Origin: Rhea pennata
Lineage: Eukaryota; Chordata; Aves; Rheiformes; Rheidae
Assembly (NCBI RefSeq): GCF_028389875.1
Contig: NC_084663.1
Coordinates: 13,778,666-13,842,665 of the forward strand
Length of the DNA stretch: 64,000 nucleotides
Direction of reading: 5' to 3'
Made by a program: the position numbers and the translations under genes
Notes under the pieces: model-generated
Databases searched by the model: none
Seen by the model: the letters and a program-made list of their open reading frames with translations, nothing else
What the model was told of the DNA's origin: nothing
Shown: piece by piece, positions 14,313-25,838 of the stretch
How positions within the stretch are numbered: position 1 is the first letter of the stretch
How the letters are laid out: every line of letters begins with the position of its first letter

Positions 14313-14552
14313 GCCGCCGCCCCACCCCCTCCGCGGCGGCTCCGCGGCTCGCCAGCAACGGCCGCGCGGCGGCGGCTGCTTCCCACCTGAGCAGCACGCC
14401 GCGGCGGGCGGCCCCAGGCAGCAGCTCCACAGCGCCCTGCTCCTCACCATGGCGCCGCGGCGGCGGCCACGGCTCCCCCCGCGCCGCCCGCGGGGCTGCG
14501 CGGGCTCGGGGCTGCCCCCGCCCGGCCGCTGCCCGCGGCGCAGCGGGGCAGC

Positions 14553-14563
14553 AAGATGGCGGC
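14553..14563 (+). promoter_or_regulatory. YY1-type motif AAGATGGCGGC
   Basis: Matches the core YY1 consensus found near the start sites of many housekeeping genes. It lies in the NAPEPLD CpG island, antisense to the gene, about 240 bp upstream of the putative first coding ATG. Confidence 0.55.
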
Positions 14564-17500
14564 GGCGGCCGCTGGCTGCGACCTCGCCGCCCGGCTCCGG
14601 CCGCGGCCGGCGGGAGCTGCCGAGGAGCCCAGGGCGGAGACGGTCGCTTCTCGGAGGAGCGCGTACATACTGTTAAGTCTTTCCTTACCTGCTTAAACAT
14701 GCAACGCCGAGGAAAGCGAAGGGCAACGCTACGCAGCTATGATCCAAAAGAATAAGTACACAGCAACAGTAGGAAGCGTAAGGCTATCTGGAGGATTTAT
14801 AAGGGAGAACACATTTATATAGATTTTGCCTCAAGTTTCGGTGAGAGATGGCCACCTCGTCAGGGCAGAAATCCCACCGAGTTCAGCGGCTGAGCTCTGC
14901 AGGCCCTGGGAGGCCACGCAGGTTCGGTGAGGGCGCTCGCCATCAGCGCGTCGCCCTCCTGCTCTGCGTGAGGCGAAGGACGGGCAACACGACCAAGCTG
15001 TCTTGCTCCGCACGGGGAAAACAAGTGTATCTTAGTTGCTTATGGTCGAGCAGCTCTGCTGACCTGCACCGCTGGAAAATCCCAGCTTGTGCCTTCCTTC
15101 GGACTCTTCTCACCTCTGATGTTCCCTGATCATTTATTTCCTCTCCTGTCGGTGTGTCTGAGGCTAAGCTGGCCCTCTCGTACCTGTGTCTTTTACTCAC
15201 GTTTTATTAAACACAAGTCTATACTGACTGAAGCTGTTGCTGCTGTTACGTGCGCGTAAGGCCTGCTAAATGAGCTGGATAACGCAGCTACTCCCCATAG
15301 CTCCGCTCGATGCCCACTGACGATCGGCAGCCGTTCGTGCCCGTCCGTAGAGGTTTGCGCGAGCCGCTGGGTAGGTGCGCCCACGCCGGCAGCAACCGCA
15401 CCGTGCAGCTGCGGCGAGCACCTCCGTGTAGGCAGGCCTGCCCCGCGGGGCCGCGCAACTCCGGTGTGTCACCAGCACTAAGCACCACAGCTCCGGAGAC
15501 TTCTTTGGTAAATACATTTTGTCTATACTACAAATATAGATGCTGATATTTGGAGACTGTGCTAAGGACAGCTGACATCTGTGTAATGTGCAGTTTTTAA
15601 TTTGATGGGGAAGTATCTCTTTTATGGTAGAACAACTACTGAAGAATTAGCTGGTTGTTGAAATATTTCATTTTTGGCATTGTTAGAAGTCTTTATCTAG
15701 CACCCATTACCATTACCTACTCTGCAATGTCAGTCTGCATAACAAGACAGAAATCCTAGTTCAGAGTTGTTCTTTGACAGAATGAGAATTTTAAACCAGT
15801 TTCTTGTTTCAGTATCCACGTGAGCCAACGAGGATCTCAGTCTAGTCCTGCTGCTTTGGTAGGTTTTGATCTTTCCATGTCTTGTGCACACAAATGCATT
15901 TAAACCTAGGATCAGCCCCACTGGGCCACGTGTGCTCTAAGAGTTATGTAAACCCAGAACAGAGATCTGCCTGACTCTTAATATGCCATGGACACGCTAA
16001 TGTGCTTAGAGGGCTGATGTTCAGATTCTGCAGACGTTGGAGGCTAGAAGTAATGAACAGATGGGAAGGTACCAGCCATCTGTGCATGAAGTAGTTTTGC
16101 TTGACACATAGTCCTAAGAAAGGGAGTTTTAATAATTTTATTTTCTCCTCCAGTGGCAAACATTCCTTGTATTTTTACTGCTCAGACTGGTGCTATATAT
16201 TGTCCATTATATGTGGAAATGAAAAAGATTTAGGAGCTTCTTTGTACTGCAGAGAAGCACAGATACTGAGGAGTCGCAAACTGGAGTTATTCTTGAGTCA
16301 GTGCATTTTATTTCTCATATTGTTATCTAATAGCTAAACAGAAACCTTTTTTTTATTTGAAGGGATTTTGGGGGCATATCATTTTATTAAACATTTAGAA
16401 GGATAGCTTAATATGCTTAATGCAACAACCTATATCTTAATTATAATCACACAGTTACTATTTCTTGAATTGTATTCACAGTGGTGCATTTCCCTTGGAG
16501 ATAGTGTATGTATTAATCACGGGCAAGAAAACTCAGCTAGCTCAATTAGAAAAATTCCCTTGATGAAAGGCTGCAACAGAAGTTTATCAGTATTTTGTTT
16601 AGATCTCCAAACTATAGAATTAATATCATATTCACAAAGTGTAGTTTAGTAGGTTGACATAGGCTGTGTCAGGACAAGATACTGTCTTCACCAGTAACTG
16701 AAGCCGTATCTAAAATAGGCAAAAGTAAAAAATTTAATAGGTAAAATTTTTATAGCTTTTATAGCTGAGCTGTCTTGATTGAAAATCCTTCTAGATAGCA
16801 AAATAAAAAGCATTGTGCCATCTCTAGCTCAATCTTAGAACATCAAGTTAAAGCCCAAAATCCCTTTAGGGACTTTGCTTTGCTATATACTAGACAATGT
16901 TTACTGTTAAGTGCAGATGCAGTTTATAGTAGCAAAAAGCACACTTGCTAGAACAGCCTGGGCTTGATCTCTGAGTGAAATAAACAATCCCAGCAAAGGC
17001 ATTTTCACCACTTTATATTATCTATACTAAACTTTTTACTAGTATAGAAATGTTGCACCAAATGGAATCCTACTCCTAATGGAAACTCCTAGGCTAGCAA
17101 AAGCCTCTCTGGTAAAATTGGCCCTTAGCAGAAGAAAATCAAAAAGCCTAAACTAGCCTCCTAATGGAAAGGAAACCATACCTGAGTCATCCACACTGTT
17201 TTGGAGGGAAGTTACTTCACAGCAATGTTTAATTAAAACATACCTAAGCATAAAATATTTATCTAATCTTGACATGACCCTTGAAAAAAACAATGCTTAG
17301 GAAAAAGTAGTTAAGATAATATTCTCACTGGACTTTAAGGCTTATTATTGCTTTAGATAGCAGTTCTTACTCAGTTGCTACATGCACATCAGAAGCCCAG
17401 TGGCTGAAGTGTGTTCCAGTAACTAGAAAGAAAAAGGATTGAGGAATAATAAGAGAAGAGAGGTCTAATAAAAGCAAAAGAGCTTTTTCTGTTTAAATGA

Positions 17501-19771
17501 TATCATTAAATCCCCTTAGTTGACATATAATCAATATACTATACTTAACGAAATAATGACTGTAAATTTGATGTTCACCATTACAAATCCCAGCCTCTAA
17601 CGTGATAAAGTGATACTGTAAAATTTGACAATCTTTGGGATCATGGGGAAGGAACTTAGTGAACTACAGAGGAAAAAAAGCAAATTGTGCTTCCAGATAT
17701 TATGTGAAAAACTCATTAATATCTCTAGTACCTCTTTAGCTTCTGCTTAGGAGACATAATTGAGGCAAGGAGTAACTGGAACCATTACAGATATGTTTAG
17801 GCTGTGTCTATACTACTAATGGGTCAGGAGCATTCTCCAGCCCTGAAGCCAAATGGTACAATGTGTGTAATTTCATACAAACAAACTTTCCTACACTGAA
17901 AAGCAGCTGGCTGCATCAAAATTGCCTGTTGAAAGTGTTCCTTGGCCCACACTATTCCCCTAGCCATGCTGAAGCCCTGTCTGAGAGAATGCTAGTTGGC
18001 TTGAGCCAAAACTGAAGCAGGAATTTTGCTAACAATTTAATGGATATTAGTGATTGTGTAGCAGTGCTCAGGCCCATGCTCTGGTTTACTGGAACAGATC
18101 TAGCTGTAGATAATACCTGATTTTGAGATTTAACTGTGTATCTCAGGAAAAATTAAAATATGTTAAAAATTGCCACATTTGTTTCCAACAACAACAAAGC
18201 TTGGCAATTTCCATGTAAGTAAGCACTATCACGAGATGAGACTGTTTTAGTCAGTACCTGATTATATTGCATAACACTTTTACAAAATAACTATGTTTAA
18301 TATTTATTTAGGAACTTCAATTACAGTGTTACAGTGTCTAAAAGGCCTGATGAGATTCAGGCCCTTTGTGAGGGGTACTGTGCAGCAGGAGAACAATCCT
18401 CACTCTTTTGCAATTGAATTTGTAATTAGAGACAAGACACAAAAACAGGTTTAATTAACAGCAAGAAGACATTCAGGATGTATGAGGGAGAAAAGGTCAA
18501 TAAGAATACAAAGGGTAGTTCCTAACACAGGTTTTTATGAGTGTTTTAATTTTTGGTTATGAATTAGAAATCATAGAACATTGTGCTGCTTTCATTGCAG
18601 GCAAGATGAAAACAAGCTGTTTTCTGTCTCTAAATGTCATCTCTGAAATGTGAACCTCTAACATTCATTTTAGGCACTAAAATGGATTGAACTTACAAGT
18701 ATCCTTTATTTAAATGAATATTTCTTATCCATAGTACAACTGCTTCAGTATGAATGTCTGTAATTGCTAAGATCTTAAATACACCCACTCTGATTTCTGA
18801 CATGACCAGATCACTGGCTATATATGTCATCAACCTTATTCTCTTGCCATTTATACCTTTACAGTTCCATTTTATGTGACTGTAAGAAGTATTCAATCCT
18901 CGCTCTTGTGCATTTATTCAGCACAGCAGATCGGTTACTGTGAGGCAGATACGTGCATCTGACAACCCTGATGCTGGGTCCTGGCAGGGAGGTGAAGGGC
19001 CTGGCTACTTGAGGTGGGCTGGCTGTGTTCATGACTGTGAATGTAACCCTTTGGCAATGAGTGCCTGTTGTGTGAGTCCTCTATAATGTGGGAGAAAATC
19101 TGACTTGCCAAGACATTGCTTTCTTGTTCAGCATATGGTCAGCCCACTAAAAGAGAGGGCTCGCTGCACTGGCAGTACTATAAAGCGTTTGGAGAGGGAC
19201 AATATAGCAAGTGTTGGGGAAGGAAAGGAGGCATGAGATTGTGGAAGGCTATACCCTGATATGCTTCCTTGTGGAAGTATGCTGGCTGATTTGAGGTATT
19301 CCAGGCTAAGTACATCTGTCAAAAGAGTATCTAGACTGTCTGAAGAGGATGCTAAAAGTGTGCACAGTTTAGAGGCTTCAACAGCAGTGTCCCTAATAGA
19401 CTGCTGCTGATGATTAGCAGGTCAGGTCAGCTATTTATTCTGTATAATTTGTAGAAGTTGCCCTAGCATTTGTAACAGAGAATATAAACTGTCTCTTCCT
19501 CATGTTTGAAATCTTATAGATAGCCTGTGTTGGAGGTTCGTAGATCTGTATTTCTTGCTAAACTGTCTTGCATCCATTCTAAGAACCTAGGATAGGAACA
19601 ATGTCTTTGAATTCATTGTCTTTTCTCATTTTTAAGTTAAAAGTCAGTGTAATACCTCTGAAGACAATGCAATATAAAACAAACTGGTCGTGAAAGAACT
19701 GGGGCCATCTTTTTCTCACATACTTTTAGAGCACTTACAGAAAGATAATGTCACATAGAAACATACAATTA

Positions 19772-19902
19772 GGTTTAGCTCAGTTGGTTAGAGCATGGTG
19801 CTGCTAATGTCAAGGTTGTGGGCTCAGTCCCTGTACGGGGTACGCTGAGGGTTGGACTAGATGATCTCCTGAGGTCCCTTCCAACCTTATGATTCTATGA
19901 TC
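19772..19902 (+). mobile_element. tRNA-Ile-like SINE with CR1 tail (TguSINE1-like)
   Basis: The head reads like a tRNA-Ile gene, with box A TAGCTCAGTTGG (19776-19787) and a box B-like GGCTCAGTCCC (19821-19831). From about 19841 it continues into a CR1 LINE 3' end (GGGTTGGACTAGATGATCTC, then GGTCCCTTCCAACC and ATTCTATGAT). A tRNA-Ile head on a CR1 tail is the architecture described for the passerine family TguSINE1, copied by CR1 reverse transcriptase. The acceptor stem does not close as in a working tRNA, so I call it a retroposon. Target-site duplications were not resolved. Confidence 0.8.
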
Positions 19903-22263
19903 ATATCTAAACAGGCTGCTTCAGAAAAAAGAGAACTAAGGAAACTTGGTTTCCCATTCATTTTTTATTCGCTTTTCTGAAGTCTGATACAGTCAGTGCT
20001 GCGGTCTGAAACCTCCTCCCTCCATGCCTTCCATGACATCTGTTTAATCCAGTTAGGCAAGCTGACTGGCCAGCAAGTGCCCATGGGCCAGCTGGCCAAC
20101 TGGCTCGTGCTAAACATGATGCACATATACCTGCTTTTTCCATACATAAGGAATTAGAGTCTCCTTCCACTATCTAGCTACTGATGTTGAAGAAAATTAT
20201 AGGAATTTAATTACTTTTGGCTGCATTAGGCTTGCTTCTAGGGTGCACTCCTGCAAGCTCGGAGGCCTTGGTCAGGATATGTCAGGGTCTGATGCCTTTT
20301 GGAGCATCATGTAGATCCCAAATTTAGTTTTCCTTTCTATGAAAATACAGAGAAAGGAACAGGTGCATACATATGTTTATTCACAATTCAAATATCACTG
20401 AAATCGGCCAGTTAGCTTGAAAATAGTTCGTCACGGACTGACAGAAGGATGGACACGGAGCATGGTATCACATGAAACATCACTCAAATCAGCTAATGCT
20501 GGCAGTATTGTGACGGAGAACTTTTGTATAATTTTAACTGAGTTAGTTTTTACATTATAATTAAAAATATATCATAAAATGGAAAACAAGGAAGAACAAC
20601 AACTTTTCAAAATCTATAAAGTTACTATAGGGAAAGAGTTAGGTGTAAGAAAGAAGGTGTATAAAAGTGGGATAAGTCTGAGTTTCCTTGAGACTGCTTA
20701 TAAATGCTCAGAACCAACGATCATCTTTTTTCCTGCTTGTGCAAACTGTTTTTGCAATTTTATTATACATGCATCCTAGAAAGGTAGGACCAGAAGAGGC
20801 TTTGAGAAATCTTGCAGTGCAAACCACTACATTCAGCGAGGATCTTTCATGTAGCACTGGAGTGCTACAACCATCAGCACAGCCCCCGGGGCACGTCAGG
20901 TGCTACAGGGAGCTGCTTCAAGCAGCGAGGCTGCTGCTGTGGCACTGACGGGATCGGCCGTTTCCCAGCCTGTGACTTCACTGCTGAATTACAGGGCTGA
21001 AATGAGCCTGAAACCTCTCCTCTTCTTCCTCTGCAGCTCCCGAGAGAGGGCGAGGGAAAGGAAATTCACTTTGATTCTAACAGCTGGCACTGAATAGAGA
21101 AGAAGGTTATAAATAAAGGTAAATAAAGAATGGGGCACGTAACTAAAGCTCTGAAGGTCATTTTTTGGTGTGCCGCCAGATGAGCACTACTCCCACTGGC
21201 ATTTGACACTCAAAAGAGGCTCATTTAAATTGGGATTCAGGAGGATCCTCTATTTAAATCCTGTCTGACCTACTGACAGGCTCTACGAATACGCAGAGCT
21301 CCATCCTTCTAGAACATGCAGAGCTCCACGGGTCAAATTGATCCTCGCTGCAGCTACCTTGACTACAAAGGAATTATTCTGGGGTGAACTTGGTTCCTTA
21401 GACATTGGTCAACACAGCTGGTTCACTGAGTAAACGAAAGAATGAAAGCATAGATATCACTGCAAAGCAGATGCATCTGAACCGAGTCATTCAGTTTGGG
21501 CAAAACTAGAGAAGGACTGCACGCATAACTTAAAATGCATACATAACTGTTGATAGTGATTTAATGACAATGTAAACTATGAAGGTAACAGTGATTTCCT
21601 TTGAGGTAATTACTACTATCATTGTCTTTTTTGAAGGGGGTATAATTATCATGCACATTAAAACTTGAGAGTAGATTGATGCTTCTTTAAGTATGCAGAT
21701 TTAGAGATACATGTTTTTCTTCAAAAATATTTTAAGTGACTCAAGAATACAGCACAATGCCACACAATGGTCTCTTCCATACAAAATGCTTTTAAAGTCA
21801 GATAACAAAGTAGCAATGTCAACTAATAAAAGATAATAACTGTTATTAAAAGTGCTTAAGCAGCATAAGGAGAAAAAATATCTGTAAAATGAAAACAGAA
21901 GTTGCATGTAAAAATCGTAACTTTTATGGATTTTGAGGTGGATTAAAAAAAAAAAAAGTGACTTCCTCCATGCCACATGCAGTGAGAGACTGGTATTCTC
22001 TTATTGATATTTAATTCAGGTATTTATATTTGATCATAAAAGTACTAGAAAATTCAGCTTTTCTCCCAGTTTTGCTGAGGATCCACAGGGACCTCTACAA
22101 AGATAGAAGTAAGTTTCCTCAGAGTGGAAATGAAGGAGTTAGGATCATGAGCATGTTTGCAATCCTAGTTGAAGGAACACCAAATCCTGGTGTCTGTCTT
22201 TGTTACACGAGAACTTCGGGGAGTTTAGAAAGTCAAGGTAAAGAGATCTAGACAACATGGTGG

Positions 22264-22391
22264 TTTATACATCCCAGTGTAATGTTTGCTTATTTTACAA
22301 CAGTATGACAGCTTTGGCTCACTGAGTTTATGATTCGTTCCTACCCTGGATGATTTTCTGAGAGCCTGCTACTTACTCAGTAACACTTCAT
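22264..22391. repeat. 128-bp segment, copy A
   Basis: About 90% identical, by eye, to 23309-23436 in the same orientation (about 12 mismatches, no gaps). The similarity stops abruptly at both ends. Copy B lies inside a LINE-like relic, so copy A is probably a separate fragment of the same family or a local duplication. Confidence 0.8.
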
Positions 22392-22831
22392 GATTTACAG
22401 AGGTGGTTTACATGGTGGTTTACAGAGCAATAGCAACAGATGTTCTCCGTCACAGAAAAGAATAGAGAGTTTCTTATGCGGGCTATTCCTGTCATTTCAG
22501 CTGAATGAGTAGTTACAAAACAAATATATTTTTTTTCATCCTTGCCGCTCTTGTCATGCAAGTTAAACAGGCGACAGGTTACAAAACACAAAATAAAACA
22601 ACCTGTATAAAAATAATTTTCCAGTTTCATCTACGTTTCACTTTTCTTATGTGGAAGGTGTTCCTAGCTAAAACAAGACTGAGACTTAACAATCACAGAA
22701 AAATGTACCTGGTACAGTTTAAGAAACTTGGAGAAGTAACAGTGGCATTTTTCTACTTTCATGCCAGTTAGGATAATGGAGTTGCATCTCTAGATGCACA
22801 GTTAAAAAAAAAATCTGAAGAGGTTTTCTAG

Positions 22832-24409
22832 TTCATCCCCTTCCTCCCCAGCAGGATCAACTCTATCTAAATAGCTCCTGACAGATAATTATTTAACCCG
22901 ACCTTAAAATTCTGCAGTGAGGAAGATTCTTCAGACCTCCCCACAATGAGCTGCTCTCCTTACAGTTCAAAAGCCTTTTGTAATACCTAACCTTGCAGTT
23001 TAAGACTATTACTTCTTGCCCTATCAGTAGACATGAAGAACAGTTCATACCTTCTTCTTCGCAGTTATTTTTATCTGTTTGAGAACTGCTATCATATCTT
23101 CCCTCAATCCTCTCATCTCTAGTGTAAACAAATGAATTCTTTCAGTCTCTCCTCATGGGTCATCTTTTCTAAATCCCTGAATGTTGCATGGGTCTCTTGT
23201 GATTTTTTTTATTGGTCTTTCTTCAAGTGAGGTGCCCAAAAATAGATGTTGTAGTCCAGCTCATATCTTATCAGTGCTGATTAGAACAAAACATTACTTC
23301 ATGTGACTTTTATACATCCCAGTGTAATGTTTGTTTATTTTACAACAGTACAACAACTTTGGCTCATTCAGTTTATGATTTGTTCCTACCCTGGGTGATT
23401 TTCTAAGAGCCTGCTATTTACCCAGTAACACTCCATCTTGGTTCTGTGCTGTTGACTATTATTAAAATAAAGCTTAAATCCTTTCTTCTTGAACAACATC
23501 CATTTTCAGACTATTTCTCCTATTTGTTACATTTTTTAAAATCTAGTCTTATTCTTTATAGACCTTGCAATATCTGCTTTTTCAAGGGTACAAATTTAAT
23601 AAGTGTCCTTTCTCTTCCATAATCCAAGCCATAAATTAAAAACTGAACAGTGCCAGGTGCAGGACAGACTTTTGCAAAACCCCATTCAACATATCCTAAT
23701 AGTTGACAGAGGATGTTAGATAATTACTTTTTAAGTAGGGTTTACCATCCAGGTTTATAACCACTTCACAATAGTTTTGGCTGGATCAGTAGCGCCCAGC
23801 ATTTTCAGGAAAGAATGCAGAGACTGTCTTTGAGTGAACTGAGACTCTTTGCCATGCCTTAGCTTCTCTCTGCCATATAATTGGCCTGAGCTCAATATTC
23901 TCTTGCCTCTGTCGTACGTACCCTTGTTATACGGCTAAAATGCAGCTACTCTCCAAAAATTACTAGGCACACACTTATGCTGTGACCTGACTCTATGGGC
24001 ATAGCCCATTGCTTTATGACCTTTGGGCAAATCGGCTGTGCGGTTTCCCGATTAAAGGCCATGTGCCCCTCATGAAGGAAGGTGTCCTGGAGCAGAACAA
24101 GAGCAGTTCATGCGTGCCATGACCACTCCCGGCTCACTTCTGTGTGGCCCTTTGGAGGCTGTAACAGAGAATGGTCATGAGCTGGTGGAATTGGTGGAAG
24201 ATTGAATCTGATCCCCAGAATGAGCCAGTGTATTTCCCTAGCTAGCTGTGAGTGCTTCCTGCAAGATCAGGTCAAGAGCCTTACCAAAGTCAATCTATAA
24301 AAAAGCTATTGCTTCTCCCTTATCTGCAAGGCCTGTTTCCCAATTCCAGAAGGTTGTTTTTACAAGGCTAGTTTTTCATAAAACCATATTAGCTGTTACT
24401 TATCACCAT
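22832..24409 (-). mobile_element. Decayed CR1/L3-like LINE, minus strand
   Basis: Degenerate sequence read antisense to a LINE. Several phrases recall CR1/L3-clade 3' regions: the stretch around 22980-23240 (antisense of a final coding part), 'gccttaccaaagtcaa' near 24280, and 'catccaggtttataaccacttcacaatag' near 23750. It carries copy B of the 128-bp repeat (23309-23436). No open frame survives. Family assignment and exact limits are approximate; 23800-24230 may be unrelated sequence. Confidence 0.5.
23309..23436. repeat. 128-bp segment, copy B
   Basis: Direct repeat of 22264-22391, about 1 kb downstream. See copy A. Confidence 0.8.
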
Positions 24410-24727
24410 CAAGTCATAAGATAATTCAGGTTGGAAGGAATCTCAGGACATTTCTAGTCCAACTGCCTGCTCAAAGCAGGGTCAGCTGTGTGTTCACCCC
24501 AGGTTACTCAGGACTTTTTTCCAGTCAGATTTTGAAAAATTCCAAAGACAGAGGCTGCACAACTTCTCTGGGCAACCAGTTCCACTGCTCGACTGCCTCA
24601 TGGTGAAAAAGTTTGTTCTTATACCCAGTCTGAACCTCTGCTGTTTCAGTTTCTGCCCACTGTCTTTCACCCTCCAACAACTCACCATTGTGAAGAGCCT
24701 GGCTCCATCTTCTTGATAACCTCCTCT
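24410..24727 (-). mobile_element. CR1 LINE 3' fragment
   Basis: Antisense CR1 3' end. The plus strand starts with a degraded tail, then CAGGTTGGAAGGAATCTCAG, TCTAGTCCAACTGCCTGCTC and CCAGTTCCACTGCTCGACTG, the usual avian CR1 order reversed. It is 5'-truncated at about 320 bp and better preserved than the adjoining relic, so it inserted later. Confidence 0.85.
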
Positions 24728-25779
24728 TTGCTGCTGTATAGATAATTACTGTTTGTATTATTTGGGGAAGGGATTTCTTACAAATGTATTGTGAATTTTA
24801 GGATCCTCCTTTCCCCCATTTTTATGTTTTCCCATTTCCTTCTTTCTTACCTTAACCTTCCTCTACTGCTTCTCAGAAGTAATTGCTTCATTCATTCTCT
24901 AAATAATGAATGTTTAAGTGAGTTATATCAGGCTGACACAAGTTACAACATTTAGTTTATCTAAGCTGTCTTCATCTGTTCTTTTCCTTTTCTATCTGGA
25001 AGTCTTACTCTGTTCTTCTCTAACAGACAGATCAAAGCATTGCACAACAAACAAGCATTTACAGAAATGAGACTAAGGAAGTTAAAAAAAGGCAAACTGT
25101 AGTAAGTAATAGGAGAGGTGATCATAGATGAGCGCTTAAGCCAAAGTGAAAATGAGACCTGGCAGGAATAGTGGTGGTGGAGATAAGGACTGGCATTTTG
25201 CAGATTCACAGCAGAAAATGAGAAAAGAGAATCTGAGCTAGTTCACAGTGAAAAGCCTATCACAGTCTTATACATGAATCACTGTGGTTTTTCTATATCA
25301 AAAGAAGGGACATATTCTGTCTTGCAATGCTGAAACATCCACTTAAAAGACAACGCAGAATGCTCCTCTTTCCAAGTAATGCTTAAATAAAAAGCAAGTG
25401 AGTCTCAAAGACAATCTGTTGTTGAAGTCGATGCTATGCCAGCTGGCCTTTCCCTTTTATAGGACAATATTTTATTCTCTTTGATAAATTCAGTCTCTTG
25501 ATTTTACAGTAGGGTGAGGGGATCAAAATGCAGTTTCTTCCAGAATGAGATCTTTTGTTTTGTATAATGCAAATGTAAATGAGGTAAATGGAGAAATCCC
25601 TCCCTCTATAATTACTATGGAAGAGATATTACACAAAGCTCCTATCACCTAACCAAAGATAGGTGAAATGAATCCAAACCCAACACTTTTACTACATCAA
25701 AATGTCTACCTCGCATATTTGCTCTAACTTAGAGTAATTAGGAGCTTGAGGTAGAATATACTGGATGTAAATCTGCAAC

Positions 25780-25838
25780 CACTATGATGCAAGAAGTCAG
25801 ATCAGATGATCAGAATTGTATTTTCTGTCTTTAAAGCG
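25780..25838 (+). mobile_element. Ancient CR1/L3-like LINE 3' remnant
   Basis: A short stretch (ATGATGCAAGAAGTCAGATC, then AGATGATCAGAATTG) resembles the 3' end of old CR1/L3-like LINEs, where a 'gatgatc...ggtccctt' phrase precedes the tail. Assignment by eye only. Confidence 0.35.

Larger units (their letters stand above)
13990..14660. promoter_or_regulatory. NAPEPLD: CpG island, NAPEPLD promoter
   Basis: Very GC- and CpG-rich block, in sharp contrast to the AT-rich flanks, at the expected 5' end of the minus-strand NAPEPLD gene. It holds the putative first exon (14266-14312) and a YY1-type AAGATGGCGGC at 14553-14563. A second minus-strand consensus donor, CAG|GTAAGG, sits just upstream at 14689/14688 and could end an alternative first exon. 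The transcription start cannot be fixed from sequence alone. Confidence 0.75.

Noticed and set aside
13912-14700. 262-codon minus-strand open frame in the NAPEPLD CpG island, plus overlapping frames on both strands
   Set aside because: Composition-driven. Many frames are open at once, there is no domain, and the frame runs through the splice donor at 14688.
19772-19842. Functional tRNA-Ile gene
   Set aside because: Internal promoter boxes are present, but the acceptor stem does not pair properly, the anticodon region is altered, and it runs straight into a CR1 3' end.
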